A stretch of 64,000 bases of DNA from Brevibacillus_C sp046036945 (lineage in GTDB: Bacteria; Bacillota; Bacilli; Brevibacillales; Brevibacillaceae). Positions 27,629 to 35,516 of this stretch are shown piece by piece. Positions within the stretch are counted from its first letter, which is position 1. Every line of letters starts with the position of its first letter. The notes below the pieces were generated by a model that was given only the letters and a program-made list of their open reading frames with translations, was not told the DNA's origin and did no database searches. The DNA lies in assembly GCF_046036945.1 (NCBI RefSeq), contig NZ_JBJQOQ010000017.1, positions 39,908-103,907 on the forward strand, written 5' to 3'. Made by a program: the position numbers and the translations under genes.

Positions 27629-28402
27629 CTACAACTTCTGTTCTCTTTGGCTCATCAGTCCTTGCACGCCAAACAGCGCTACCGTCGCGACGATCAACAA
27701 GGTAGATACCGCGGCGATTGTCGGATCGACCTGTGTCCGCATGCTTTCCCACATCGCGACCGGCAGTGTTTTCGCCTTTGCGCCGGCGATAAACATGCTG
27801 ACTACCACCTCATCCAGCGAGGTAATAAAAGCGAACAAGCCACTGGCAAAAACGGCCGTGCGAATGATCGGCAGCGTCACTCTTAAAAAGGCTCCCACAG
27901 GCGATGAGCCAAGGCTTTGCGCCGCCAATTCCAGGTTTTCGTCCACTCCTCTCAGCCTGGCGCTGACGGTGACAAACACGATCGGGATCGCCAATACGGA
28001 GTGGGCCAACACCAGCCCCGAGATGGAATTGGTCAGGCTGTAGTTGGAAAACGAGTAGTACATCGCAATCGCGACGACGATAACCGGGATGATCATCGGT
28101 GCGATCATCAGATTGACAAAGATCTTCTTGCCTGGGAAATTCAATCGGCTGACGGCAAGCGCCCCCATCGTCCCCAGAAGGGTGGCGACAACCGCCGTAC
28201 AGCAAGCGACGAGCAGGCTGCGGCCAAGGCTCTCTACCCATGTGCTGTTGTCCAAAAACTTCTGATACCACTTCAGCGAATAGTCCGGAGGCGGAAAGTG
28301 AAAAGCGACTTCGGAACTGAACGACAGCGGCATCATGACTAGAATGGGAGAGATCATCAGGAAGAGAATCACGCCGACAACGACTCTCAGCCACATCATC
28401 AC
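27629..28402 (-). CDS. Pot-type ABC permease 2 (PotC-like)
   Basis: A 257-residue inner-membrane permease of the spermidine/putrescine/betaine-type ABC group, with six hydrophobic segments. The EAA-type loop is seen as RLRGVDENLELAAQSLGSSPVGAFLRVTLPII. It starts at ATG 28402, overlapping the stop of permease 1 by four bases (ATGA). It works with the ATPase at 30511-31594 and the binding protein at 29386-30456. Confidence 0.9.
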   Translation of the reverse strand: MMMWLRVVVGVILFLMISPILVMMPLSFSSEVAFHFPPPDYSLKWYQKFLDNSTWVESLGRSLLVACCTAVVATLLGTMGALAVSRLNFPGKKIFVNLMIAPMIIPVIVVAIAMYYSFSNYSLTNSISGLVLAHSVLAIPIVFVTVSARLRGVDENLELAAQSLGSSPVGAFLRVTLPIIRTAVFASGLFAFITSLDEVVVSMFIAGAKAKTLPVAMWESMRTQVDPTIAAVSTLLIVATVALFGVQGLMSQREQKL

Positions 28403-29298
28403 ACACCCTCTTTCAGCATTGGCGATAATCGGGATACCCAGTAAGCAATGGCCAGGATCACCAGCGTGGTCACCAATAATACAAGCGCTAGCGCGGCGGC
28501 CAGGTTCCAGTTTAACGTGACCTCAATATTTTCCTGAATGAGCTTGGCGATCATCATATTGCTTTGTCCGCCTAACAAGGCAGGCGTGATATAGTAGCCT
28601 AAACCCATGACGAAAACGATCAGCGACCCTGAGATCACGCCTGGCAGTGAAAGCGGCAAAAAAACCTGGCAAAATGCCTTTGCGGGCTTGGCGCCCATGC
28701 CTTGCGCCGCCTGAATCAGCCTTTTGTCAATTCCCTCCATGACGGAATACAGGCTGAGAATCATGTACGGAAGCAGGATGTGGGTCATTCCGATCACCAC
28801 GCCTGTCGTATTGTAGAGCAGCTTGACCGGCTGTTCGATGATGCCCATATTCATCAATAGACTGTTGATGATCCCTTGATCCTGCAAGATAATCGTCCAG
28901 GTAAACGTGCGGACAAGCAGGCTGATCCACAGCGTGATCATGACTGTGCTCATGACGGTCTGCTTCCATCTTGGCGATTCAAGGAACACCAGCAGGTAGG
29001 CGACCGGGTAACCGAAGACCAGCGTAAAGACTGTGACCAGAAACGCCGTCTTGACCGTCGTCCAGAGAACCTTCAGATAGAGCGTGCCGGTAAAAATCCG
29101 CTCCATGTACCCCCAGGTAAATCCGCTTTGATCGAAGACACTCAGCTTTAGCAGGCTGAGCAGGGAGAGGTACAGCAGAAACGTGACATAGAGAAGCGGT
29201 ATGATCAACAGCATCCATTTCAGCCCCGGTATTTTGACGAGAGCGTTCGCGCTGGGCACCTTGTGAAGCGTCTGGACCTCAAGTTGTGTATCGTGCAT
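28399..29298 (-). CDS. Pot-type ABC permease 1 (PotB-like)
   Basis: A 299-residue permease with a longer N-terminal cytoplasmic segment, six or so hydrophobic helices and the coupling loop MEGIDKRLIQAAQGMGAKPAKAFCQVFLPLSLPG. ATG 29298 lies behind GGGGAGGAGG; the open frame runs 17 codons further but without a site. It lies 87 bases after the binding-protein gene and overlaps permease 2. Family members import polyamines, betaines or similar cations. Confidence 0.9.
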   Translation of the reverse strand: MHDTQLEVQTLHKVPSANALVKIPGLKWMLLIIPLLYVTFLLYLSLLSLLKLSVFDQSGFTWGYMERIFTGTLYLKVLWTTVKTAFLVTVFTLVFGYPVAYLLVFLESPRWKQTVMSTVMITLWISLLVRTFTWTIILQDQGIINSLLMNMGIIEQPVKLLYNTTGVVIGMTHILLPYMILSLYSVMEGIDKRLIQAAQGMGAKPAKAFCQVFLPLSLPGVISGSLIVFVMGLGYYITPALLGGQSNMMIAKLIQENIEVTLNWNLAAALALVLLVTTLVILAIAYWVSRLSPMLKEGV

Positions 29299-29385
29299 GT
29301 GAATGCCTCCTCCCCGCAAGGCAGACGGCGTGTCAGGTGTGTCAGGCACATCGTCTGCGACCTGCGGAACTTGATCGTTGTCTCC

Positions 29386-30456
29386 TTACTGCAAGAGCCA
29401 GGCGTTAAACTGGTCATTAATGGCATCAAAGTTTTTGGCCCAATACTCCATGTCGACAATGACTTGGTTTGCCAAGCCCTCCGTAGTGACACCCAGCCGC
29501 TTCTTGACATCTTCCGGCATCAGCTCGAGCGCTTTCCTGTTGGCCGGGCCGTAATCAGTATGTTCTGAAAGCTCTGCCTGCACTTTTGGATCCAGTGTGA
29601 AGGCGATGAATTTTTGCGCCAATTCCTTGTTGGGCGCCCCCTTGGGGATAATCCATGAGGTGCTCATCAGCATGGATTGGTTAAACTCGTTGTCAATCTT
29701 GGAACCCTTTGTTTTTGCCATTGACACCCGCCCGTTCCACGCAGTGGACAGATGCGTCTCCTTCGTCGCCAGCAATTGGGTCGACTGGGCTCCCGTTTCC
29801 CACCACACTTTGATGTCTCCCTTGATTTTGTCCAAACTCTTCAAGGCGCGGTCTACATCAAGCGGGTACATCTTGTCCGGGGCGACTCCGTCTGCCATCA
29901 AGGCTGCCTCCAGCGTTCCCGTAGGGCTCTTGTAAAACCCGCGCGGTCCGGGAAACTTCGCGGTATCCCAGAATTCTGCCCAGGTTTTCGGGTGGTTGTC
30001 ACCGCTGTAGACTTCGGCGTTATAAGCGATGTTCGTCGTGTAGGTAATGCACCCGACGTTATAGTCGCCAACCAGTTCCGGGATCACGTTCGTTTTGTCA
30101 ATTACGCTGTAATCCAGTTTTTCCAGCAATCCTTCATTTCCCAGACGGATTCCGATATCGGTATCAATTTCGAGGACGTCCCATTCCACATTGTTGCTCT
30201 GAACCATCGCTTTTAATTTTCCGGCGTCAGACGGCGAAACGACAGTGATTTTGACGTTGTTTGCTTTCTCGAACGGTTCGTACAGATACTTTTTCGCCAT
30301 CTCGGAAAAATCTCCGCCGTAATCGACGACAACCAGCTCCTTTGACCCCTGTTTGGATCCCGAAGCACCAGAGGTAGAACTCTCTTGTGCGCCGCACGCC
30401 GTAAGCGCGAGTGACAGCGCAACTATCCCCATGACTGATTTCACCTTTTTTCTCAT
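29386..30456 (-). CDS. Pot-type ABC substrate-binding lipoprotein (PotD-like)
   Basis: A 356-residue extracellular binding protein (bacterial solute-binding family 8/PotD type). Signal and lipobox LALTA-C lie at about residues 16-22. The binding domain starts LVVVDYGGDFSEMAKKYLYEPFEKANNVKITVV and includes YTTNIAYNAEVY and LDPKVQAELSEHTDYGPANRKALEL, as in polyamine/quaternary-amine binders. ATG 30456 follows GAGGAGGAG. It lies third from the transporter ATPase in the operon. The cargo is unknown; context suggests an N-methylated amine or betaine. Confidence 0.88.
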   Translation of the reverse strand: MRKKVKSVMGIVALSLALTACGAQESSTSGASGSKQGSKELVVVDYGGDFSEMAKKYLYEPFEKANNVKITVVSPSDAGKLKAMVQSNNVEWDVLEIDTDIGIRLGNEGLLEKLDYSVIDKTNVIPELVGDYNVGCITYTTNIAYNAEVYSGDNHPKTWAEFWDTAKFPGPRGFYKSPTGTLEAALMADGVAPDKMYPLDVDRALKSLDKIKGDIKVWWETGAQSTQLLATKETHLSTAWNGRVSMAKTKGSKIDNEFNQSMLMSTSWIIPKGAPNKELAQKFIAFTLDPKVQAELSEHTDYGPANRKALELMPEDVKKRLGVTTEGLANQVIVDMEYWAKNFDAINDQFNAWLLQ

Positions 30457-30510
30457 CTTCTTCTCCTCCTCTTTGCTGGCCAAAATGGCAACGGACTGAC
30501 TTGCTGACCT

Positions 30511-31594
30511 CTACTCGCAGGGGATCGTTGTCGCGCAGGCGTTGTCCCAACCGAGATGGATGTCTCTTCCTACCTCTATCAATGAATGCAGCTGATTGGG
30601 AGCTTTTATCGTCACCTCCTCGCCAAATGCTGTCCTCGTCTTCACCTTCAAGGCGTCACCCACGTATATTTTCTCGGCTACAGTTACTCTCAGGTTGTTG
30701 TCAAAGCCGCTCCTTTCCGTTGAGATATTGACATTCTCCGGGCGGAGCGCTACATAGACGTTTTCGCCCACCTGGTGATGTTGTTCCTCAGTGTAACAGA
30801 CGAAGTCCTCAAACCCGGACAGTTTGACAACGGCCCGATTCTTTTCCCTGGCTGTGACATGTCCCTTAAACAAGTTGATCTCGCCGATAAATTCAGCGAC
30901 AAACCGGTTCTTCGGCTTCTGGTAAATCGCCTCAGGCGAGTCGACCTGTTCAATCCTCCCTTTGTTCATGACACAGATCCGGTCAGACATCGTTAACGCT
31001 TCCATCTGATCGTGGGTGACACTGATCGTCGTCATGCCGATTTTTTTGTGGATTTGCTTGATTTCCAGCTGCATCTTCTCGCGCAAGTTCTTGTCCAAAG
31101 CCCCCAAAGGCTCGTCTAAGAGCAGCAGGGGCGGATTAAAGACGATGGCTCTGGCGAGTGCGACCCGCTGCTGCTGTCCTCCGCTCAGGCTGCCGGGATA
31201 CCTGTCGGCAAATTCCTCCAGATGAACCATCTCCAGCATTTTGCGGACTTGCGAATCGACCTGTTGTTTTGTAAATTTTCTGATTTTTAGAGGGTAAGCA
31301 ATGTTCTGAGCCACCGTCATATGGGGAAATAGGGCGTAGTTTTGAAACAGCATCCCGATATTTCGCTCGTACGGTTTTTTCCTGGTAATCTCCTGGCCGT
31401 TCAGGTGAATCTTGCCGGAGGTGAGTTGGTCAAAACCGGCTGTCAGTTTCAGCAGTGTGGTTTTCCCCGATCCAGAGGGGCCCAGGATCGTCAAGAACTC
31501 TCCTTCCCTCACCTCCAGATTTACGGAATCGACCGCTTTTACTTTCCTTGTAGTGTTTGGTCGCATTTTGAAAAATGAGATACATCTCTTTCAT
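30511..31594 (-). CDS. Pot-type ABC ATPase (PotA-like) with apparent +1 frameshift
   Basis: The ATPase has Walker A GPSGSGKTT, signature LSGGQQQR, Walker B LLLLDEPLGALD, the H-loop SVTHDQMEA, and a C-terminal TOBE-like domain. The main frame opens only at ATG 31566 and lacks the first beta strand. A second frame starts at ATG 31594, overlaps the upstream stop (ATGA) and has an AAGGAGGG site. It encodes exactly the missing start, MKEMYLIFQNATKHYK. Skipping one G in the AAGGAAAG stretch near 31546 would join the two as ...KHYK-KVKAVDSVNLEV. Either an assembly error or a true frameshift is present. The shorter product might still be made but would be N-terminally truncated. Confidence 0.8.
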
Positions 31595-32358
31595 GTGTTT
31601 CCCTCCTTGCCGTGCCTTGGAATTCTTGCTTCGGCCCATTCGTTCACGACCTCGGCGATATCCCGTGCAGCCATGTTCGCCGCATTCGTCTGATTCAGCG
31701 AGCCGATCGCTTCCTCCATCATCACCAGACAGAACGGACAGGCCGTCATCGTCATCGAGGCACCCGTCTGCATTGCCTCTTCGGCACGGAGCGAATTGAT
31801 CTTTTGGCCCCGCGGCGCCGTTTCAAACATCATTCCCCCGCCGGCACCGCAGCAAAATGACTGCTCCCGGCTGCGTTCCATCTCCGCGATGGTGTAACCG
31901 AGTGCGGCCAGGATGTCGCGGGGGGCGTCAAAAATACCGTTTTGCCGTCCCAGATAACACGGATCGTGATAGGTGGCGAGCTCCCGCTCCTGTTTTTTTG
32001 GCAGCCGCAGCCTGCCGTCCCGGATCAGGTTGGAAATGAAAGTGGTGTAATGCGTCACTTCAAAATCCCCTCCGAGCGCGGGATATTCGTTTTGGAACAT
32101 GTTGAAGCAGTGCGGACAGGTAGTGACAATCGATTTGACGTTGTGTTGTTTCAACACCGCGATGTTGTGGAGAGCCAATTCCTGAAACATCGCCTCATCC
32201 CCCAGCCGCCTGGCCACATCACCTGTGCAGCGCTCTTTTGTGCCCAAGATGGCATAGTCGACACCCGCCTTTTTCATAATCTCGGCAAAGGCCCGAGCTA
32301 TGCTCTGCAATCGCGAATCGTACGCTGCCGCGCAGCCGACCCAAAATAGAACTTCCAT
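31591..32358 (-). CDS. CCG-domain Fe-S protein (C-terminal half of ETF oxidase/DgcB-like)
   Basis: A 255-residue protein with two CCG-type cysteine-rich domains, as in heterodisulfide reductase HdrB, GlcF and LutA. Cysteines are visible in FWVGCAAAYD, CTGDVARR, TTCPHCFNMF, YHDPCYLGR, FCCGAGGGM and CPFCLVMM. The upstream gene carries the membrane and ferredoxin parts; the two together equal one FadF/DgcB-type protein. It lies five bases after that gene, so the pair is a split version. It would carry electrons from ETF to the membrane quinone pool. Confidence 0.85.
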   Translation of the reverse strand: MEVLFWVGCAAAYDSRLQSIARAFAEIMKKAGVDYAILGTKERCTGDVARRLGDEAMFQELALHNIAVLKQHNVKSIVTTCPHCFNMFQNEYPALGGDFEVTHYTTFISNLIRDGRLRLPKKQERELATYHDPCYLGRQNGIFDAPRDILAALGYTIAEMERSREQSFCCGAGGGMMFETAPRGQKINSLRAEEAMQTGASMTMTACPFCLVMMEEAIGSLNQTNAANMAARDIAEVVNEWAEARIPRHGKEGNT

Positions 32359-32363
32359 ACCCG

Positions 32364-33635
32364 TTACGCCCCCTGTTTTTGCTTTTCGTCTTCGGTATCA
32401 AGCCGGGGAATTTGCAGGTCTTTGCTCCAGTCTGCCCGCTCGGACCAAGGTTTGCCCCAGATGTTGTACTGCTCTTCCAGTTTTAGCAGGGTGCTCTCCG
32501 CCTCCGTCTCCATGACCATGTTCTGGATCAATCCGCGGCGCATCGCCAGGATCAGGTCGATGTGGTTGATCGACACCGGACAAGCTTCCACACACGCCCC
32601 GCACGTCGTACAGGACTGCAGCTCAGCCGGTTGGATAAAGGAGCCGATCTCGCAGTTTGGCTGCATGTGGTCGCGTATTTTGGTAACGATCGATCGCGGC
32701 GACAGGGGCTTGCCGCTCAGATGTGCGGGACATTGGCTGTCGCATCGGCCGCATTCGGTACAGGCATCGGTGCCGAGTAACTGCCAATTGGTAAAATCGG
32801 AAATCTTATGCACCCCTCTCGCTTTCGCCGGGTTGGACCATTCGTCCGGCGACTGCTCATCCAAATGGTAGGGCAAGGAGATCTTGCCCGTTCGCTTGAC
32901 AGGCTGGAACAGGATATGGATCGGGGCAGTTAAAAAATGGAATAACTTGGTATACGGAATAATGGCTAGCAAAAGTAACGAAAAAACGGCGTGACTCATC
33001 CACCAGATCGGATAGGATTCGGCGGCAAACAGCGGATTGCCGGCAAACAGCCTGGAGAGGGCGTACCCCACAGGAGACCAGATCGCGTAACTGCTTTGCG
33101 ACAGGCTAATCCGGATACCCTCCAATACATAGCCGCCGAGGCCAATCACTGCCAGCAGCCACAAAAATGCTTGGTCCATCACAGTGTGCCGCAGCCTCGT
33201 CCGCCTTTTCCCCGCCCTGACACTCATTGCGATCACCAAGCCGGCGATAAACAGCAAGCCGAACACATCCAAAACCGCTTCGTAGACGAGGTAAAAATAC
33301 CCCCGCAAGATCGGGATGCCCAGATCGTAATCGATAAAGACCAGACACGTGCCGATGAACAAAACGACAAAGCCGTAGCTGACAAATCGGTGCATCAGTC
33401 CGAATAGCTTGTCCCGCTTTATTTTCTTTTGCCGGGCCGCCATGTCCAAAAAGTACCTCAGGTTTGCTTTAACGTCATGCCAGCTGACTTTTTCCTTCTG
33501 TCCGCTTTGCCACAGACGGAAGCGCCGGTAAAAACCAAAGCCGAATACTCCCAGCGAAATCGCGGCAAAGCTGTACAATAAGACAACATACCCGGGGGAA
33601 ATCAACCAAAATGTCTCCCGATGAATCGTCTCCAA
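32364..33635 (-). CDS. Membrane ferredoxin-like Fe-S oxidoreductase (N-terminal half of ETF oxidase)
   Basis: A 423-residue membrane protein. The N-terminal 230 residues have about five hydrophobic helices of the NarI-like heme b type. A ferredoxin domain follows with two 4Fe-4S motifs, CTECGRCDSQCPAHLSG and CTTCGACVEACPVSINHIDL. In FadF/YwjF and DgcB this is followed by CCG domains in the same chain; here those are in the next gene. It is co-operonic with ETF alpha and beta and probably re-oxidises ETF, passing electrons to quinone. Confidence 0.86.
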   Translation of the reverse strand: METIHRETFWLISPGYVVLLYSFAAISLGVFGFGFYRRFRLWQSGQKEKVSWHDVKANLRYFLDMAARQKKIKRDKLFGLMHRFVSYGFVVLFIGTCLVFIDYDLGIPILRGYFYLVYEAVLDVFGLLFIAGLVIAMSVRAGKRRTRLRHTVMDQAFLWLLAVIGLGGYVLEGIRISLSQSSYAIWSPVGYALSRLFAGNPLFAAESYPIWWMSHAVFSLLLLAIIPYTKLFHFLTAPIHILFQPVKRTGKISLPYHLDEQSPDEWSNPAKARGVHKISDFTNWQLLGTDACTECGRCDSQCPAHLSGKPLSPRSIVTKIRDHMQPNCEIGSFIQPAELQSCTTCGACVEACPVSINHIDLILAMRRGLIQNMVMETEAESTLLKLEEQYNIWGKPWSERADWSKDLQIPRLDTEDEKQKQGA

Positions 33636-33638
33636 CGC

Positions 33639-34484
33639 TTATCCCCCCTTGAGCCACACCCGCAGCTTGGCAGCAATGGATTGAATATTTTGATCATCAA
33701 TACCGTGTATCACCTTCTCCGCGGATGTCCGGCTTCTCCCCCCGGCCAATCCCATGATTTCCAGCAGCCGTTTTTCCGGCGGCAGCGCAGAAGAAGGAAT
33801 GGCTCCATGACGAATGCTGGGCTGCGGTTCCGTCACTTTGATCACTTGTACCTTTGGCTTCTTGCCGGAAGCTGCTGCCGGTTCCTCCACGAAAACCGTG
33901 CCAGTTCTTTCCGCAGCGGCAAATCGGGGAATGTACCTTCTGCGCGAAATCGAACTCACGACCCCGATGATGGCCGGCAGCTCCAGTTCAAAAGTCTCCA
34001 CACCTCCCCCTCCTGCCTTGCGCTGAACTTGCCACACGCGCTCGCTCATCGGTTGGATTTGCTGCACATGGGTCAGCAGAGGAAGCTGAAGTCTCTCTGC
34101 CAATGCAGCCGGGGTGATCCCGAGACAGATGTCCTCGCTGACCGATCCGCAGAGAATCAGCCCGACCTTCCAGTCCGTCAATTCTTCTGCCAAAAGGTCT
34201 GCCGCTTCATCGCCGTGCAGTCGGGACTTCGCATGTGTTTTTACGATGACCCGATCGAGCGGCAGTCTCGTCAGTTGGCGCAAATCAGGCCTGTCCCCTT
34301 CGCCTGCAAGGGACAACACCGTGATCCGGGCGCCGTATTTTTCTTTATATCCCACCGCCCACTGGAGAGCGTGCAGGTCAACCCGGCTCCACACCTGTCG
34401 GACGTATCCGAATCGCTGTTCTTTGTAGTCCCATTGAATGGCTGCCGGGTCCATCATTGGCTTAACCAATACGCAGATCTCCAT
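33639..34484 (-). CDS. etfB: Electron transfer flavoprotein beta subunit
   Basis: A 281-residue ETF beta-family protein. It begins EICVLVKPMMDPAAIQWD, has LHALQWAVGYKEKYGARITVLSLAG and IGVVSSISRRRYIP, the latter matching the family's PRYP-like recognition region. It overlaps the end of the alpha gene by 23 bases and lies three bases before the Fe-S membrane gene. ETF takes electrons from flavin dehydrogenases; the nearby DgcA-like enzyme is the obvious donor. Confidence 0.88.
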   Translation of the reverse strand: MEICVLVKPMMDPAAIQWDYKEQRFGYVRQVWSRVDLHALQWAVGYKEKYGARITVLSLAGEGDRPDLRQLTRLPLDRVIVKTHAKSRLHGDEAADLLAEELTDWKVGLILCGSVSEDICLGITPAALAERLQLPLLTHVQQIQPMSERVWQVQRKAGGGGVETFELELPAIIGVVSSISRRRYIPRFAAAERTGTVFVEEPAAASGKKPKVQVIKVTEPQPSIRHGAIPSSALPPEKRLLEIMGLAGGRSRTSAEKVIHGIDDQNIQSIAAKLRVWLKGG

Positions 34485-35484
34485 GGCACTCTTCCCTTCG
34501 CCTTTCTGTTGAAACGGCCTCGACCAATTTCGGCAGCACCTCCTTAAGGTCTCCGACGACGCCTATATCACAGCGCTGAAATATCGGAGCGGAGGGATCG
34601 CTGTTGACGGCAATCACATGCTTCACGCCCTTAATCCCCTCCAGATGCTGAGAAGAACCGGAGATGCCGATCGCCACATAGATATCGGCATCGATCTGGC
34701 AGCCGCTGGAGCCGATCCTCTTTTCGCGGGGAATCAACCCCAGCTCATCCGCTACCTTGCTGCCCCCGATGGGAGCGTTCAGCAGATCCGCTAGCCGGAT
34801 GACCTCGCCGATCGCTCCTGATCCGTAAACTCCCCGGCCAATTCCGATGACGCAGCGCGCTTCCGTCATGTTCATCTCTTGCCAAGTGACGCTCGCCTCC
34901 GATAGAAAGCGAACGCCGCTCCCCGTTCGAATCTGCAGTGGTACTTCCTGCACCAACGTTGGTATTTCCCGCTGCTTTTCGCCGTACAGGCAGGCTGGAT
35001 CCAGAGTGATGAACCGGTCTTGATTGCCGTCACAGACAAGGTATTCATGGGCTTTTCCGCCGTAGATTTCACGCTTTGCAATCAATCTCTCCCCATCGCT
35101 ATCAGGGAAGATCTCCATCGCATTGGTGATGATGGCGCCGTCGCAGCGGATAGATAACCGGACTGCCGCCTCCTGGTAGAGGGGAGTTGAGGCGAACAGG
35201 TAAATCCCCCTGGCCGTTTCCCGTTTTCGCATGACGCCTTGAAGCGCCTCCACATGGGACTCGGCAAGCTTCCACAGCTTTTCGTCCACCTGAACGTGGT
35301 ACACCTCCTCCAAGGGCAGTGACTGATATTGGGCCGGTTTCAAACCGCAGTGGACCACAATGCCAATCAGTCGGGAGCGGCCGCGGGCCAGCTGCCTCGC
35401 TGCCTTCACCAAGCCCCAAGCCGCCTGCTCGGCCAATCCAGTCCCGCCCGCCACAGGCAGGCAACAGATGATATCCGGATGCAT
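34462..35484 (-). CDS. etfA: Electron transfer flavoprotein alpha subunit
   Basis: A 340-residue ETF alpha protein. The C-terminal FAD-binding domain is clear: IGIGRGVYGSGAIGEVIRLADLLNAPIGGSKVADELGLIP, then QIDADIYVAIGISGSSQHLEGIKGVKHVIAVNSDPSAPIF. The start is ATG 35484 with a GAGGCGAG site; the longer frame would run 99 bases further into the upstream gene. This divergent type is seen with dimethylglycine or stachydrine demethylation genes more than with beta-oxidation sets (family knowledge). Confidence 0.88.
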   Translation of the reverse strand: MHPDIICCLPVAGGTGLAEQAAWGLVKAARQLARGRSRLIGIVVHCGLKPAQYQSLPLEEVYHVQVDEKLWKLAESHVEALQGVMRKRETARGIYLFASTPLYQEAAVRLSIRCDGAIITNAMEIFPDSDGERLIAKREIYGGKAHEYLVCDGNQDRFITLDPACLYGEKQREIPTLVQEVPLQIRTGSGVRFLSEASVTWQEMNMTEARCVIGIGRGVYGSGAIGEVIRLADLLNAPIGGSKVADELGLIPREKRIGSSGCQIDADIYVAIGISGSSQHLEGIKGVKHVIAVNSDPSAPIFQRCDIGVVGDLKEVLPKLVEAVSTERRREECHGDLRIG

Positions 35485-35516
35485 TTTACTCGCCTCGCTA
35501 ACGAAGAGTGGACTTG

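Noticed and set aside
31430..31639. Small separate gene before the PotA-like ATPase
   Set aside because: Its first codons are the missing N-terminus of the ATPase, and what follows is out-of-frame ATPase sequence. It is better read as one frameshifted gene.
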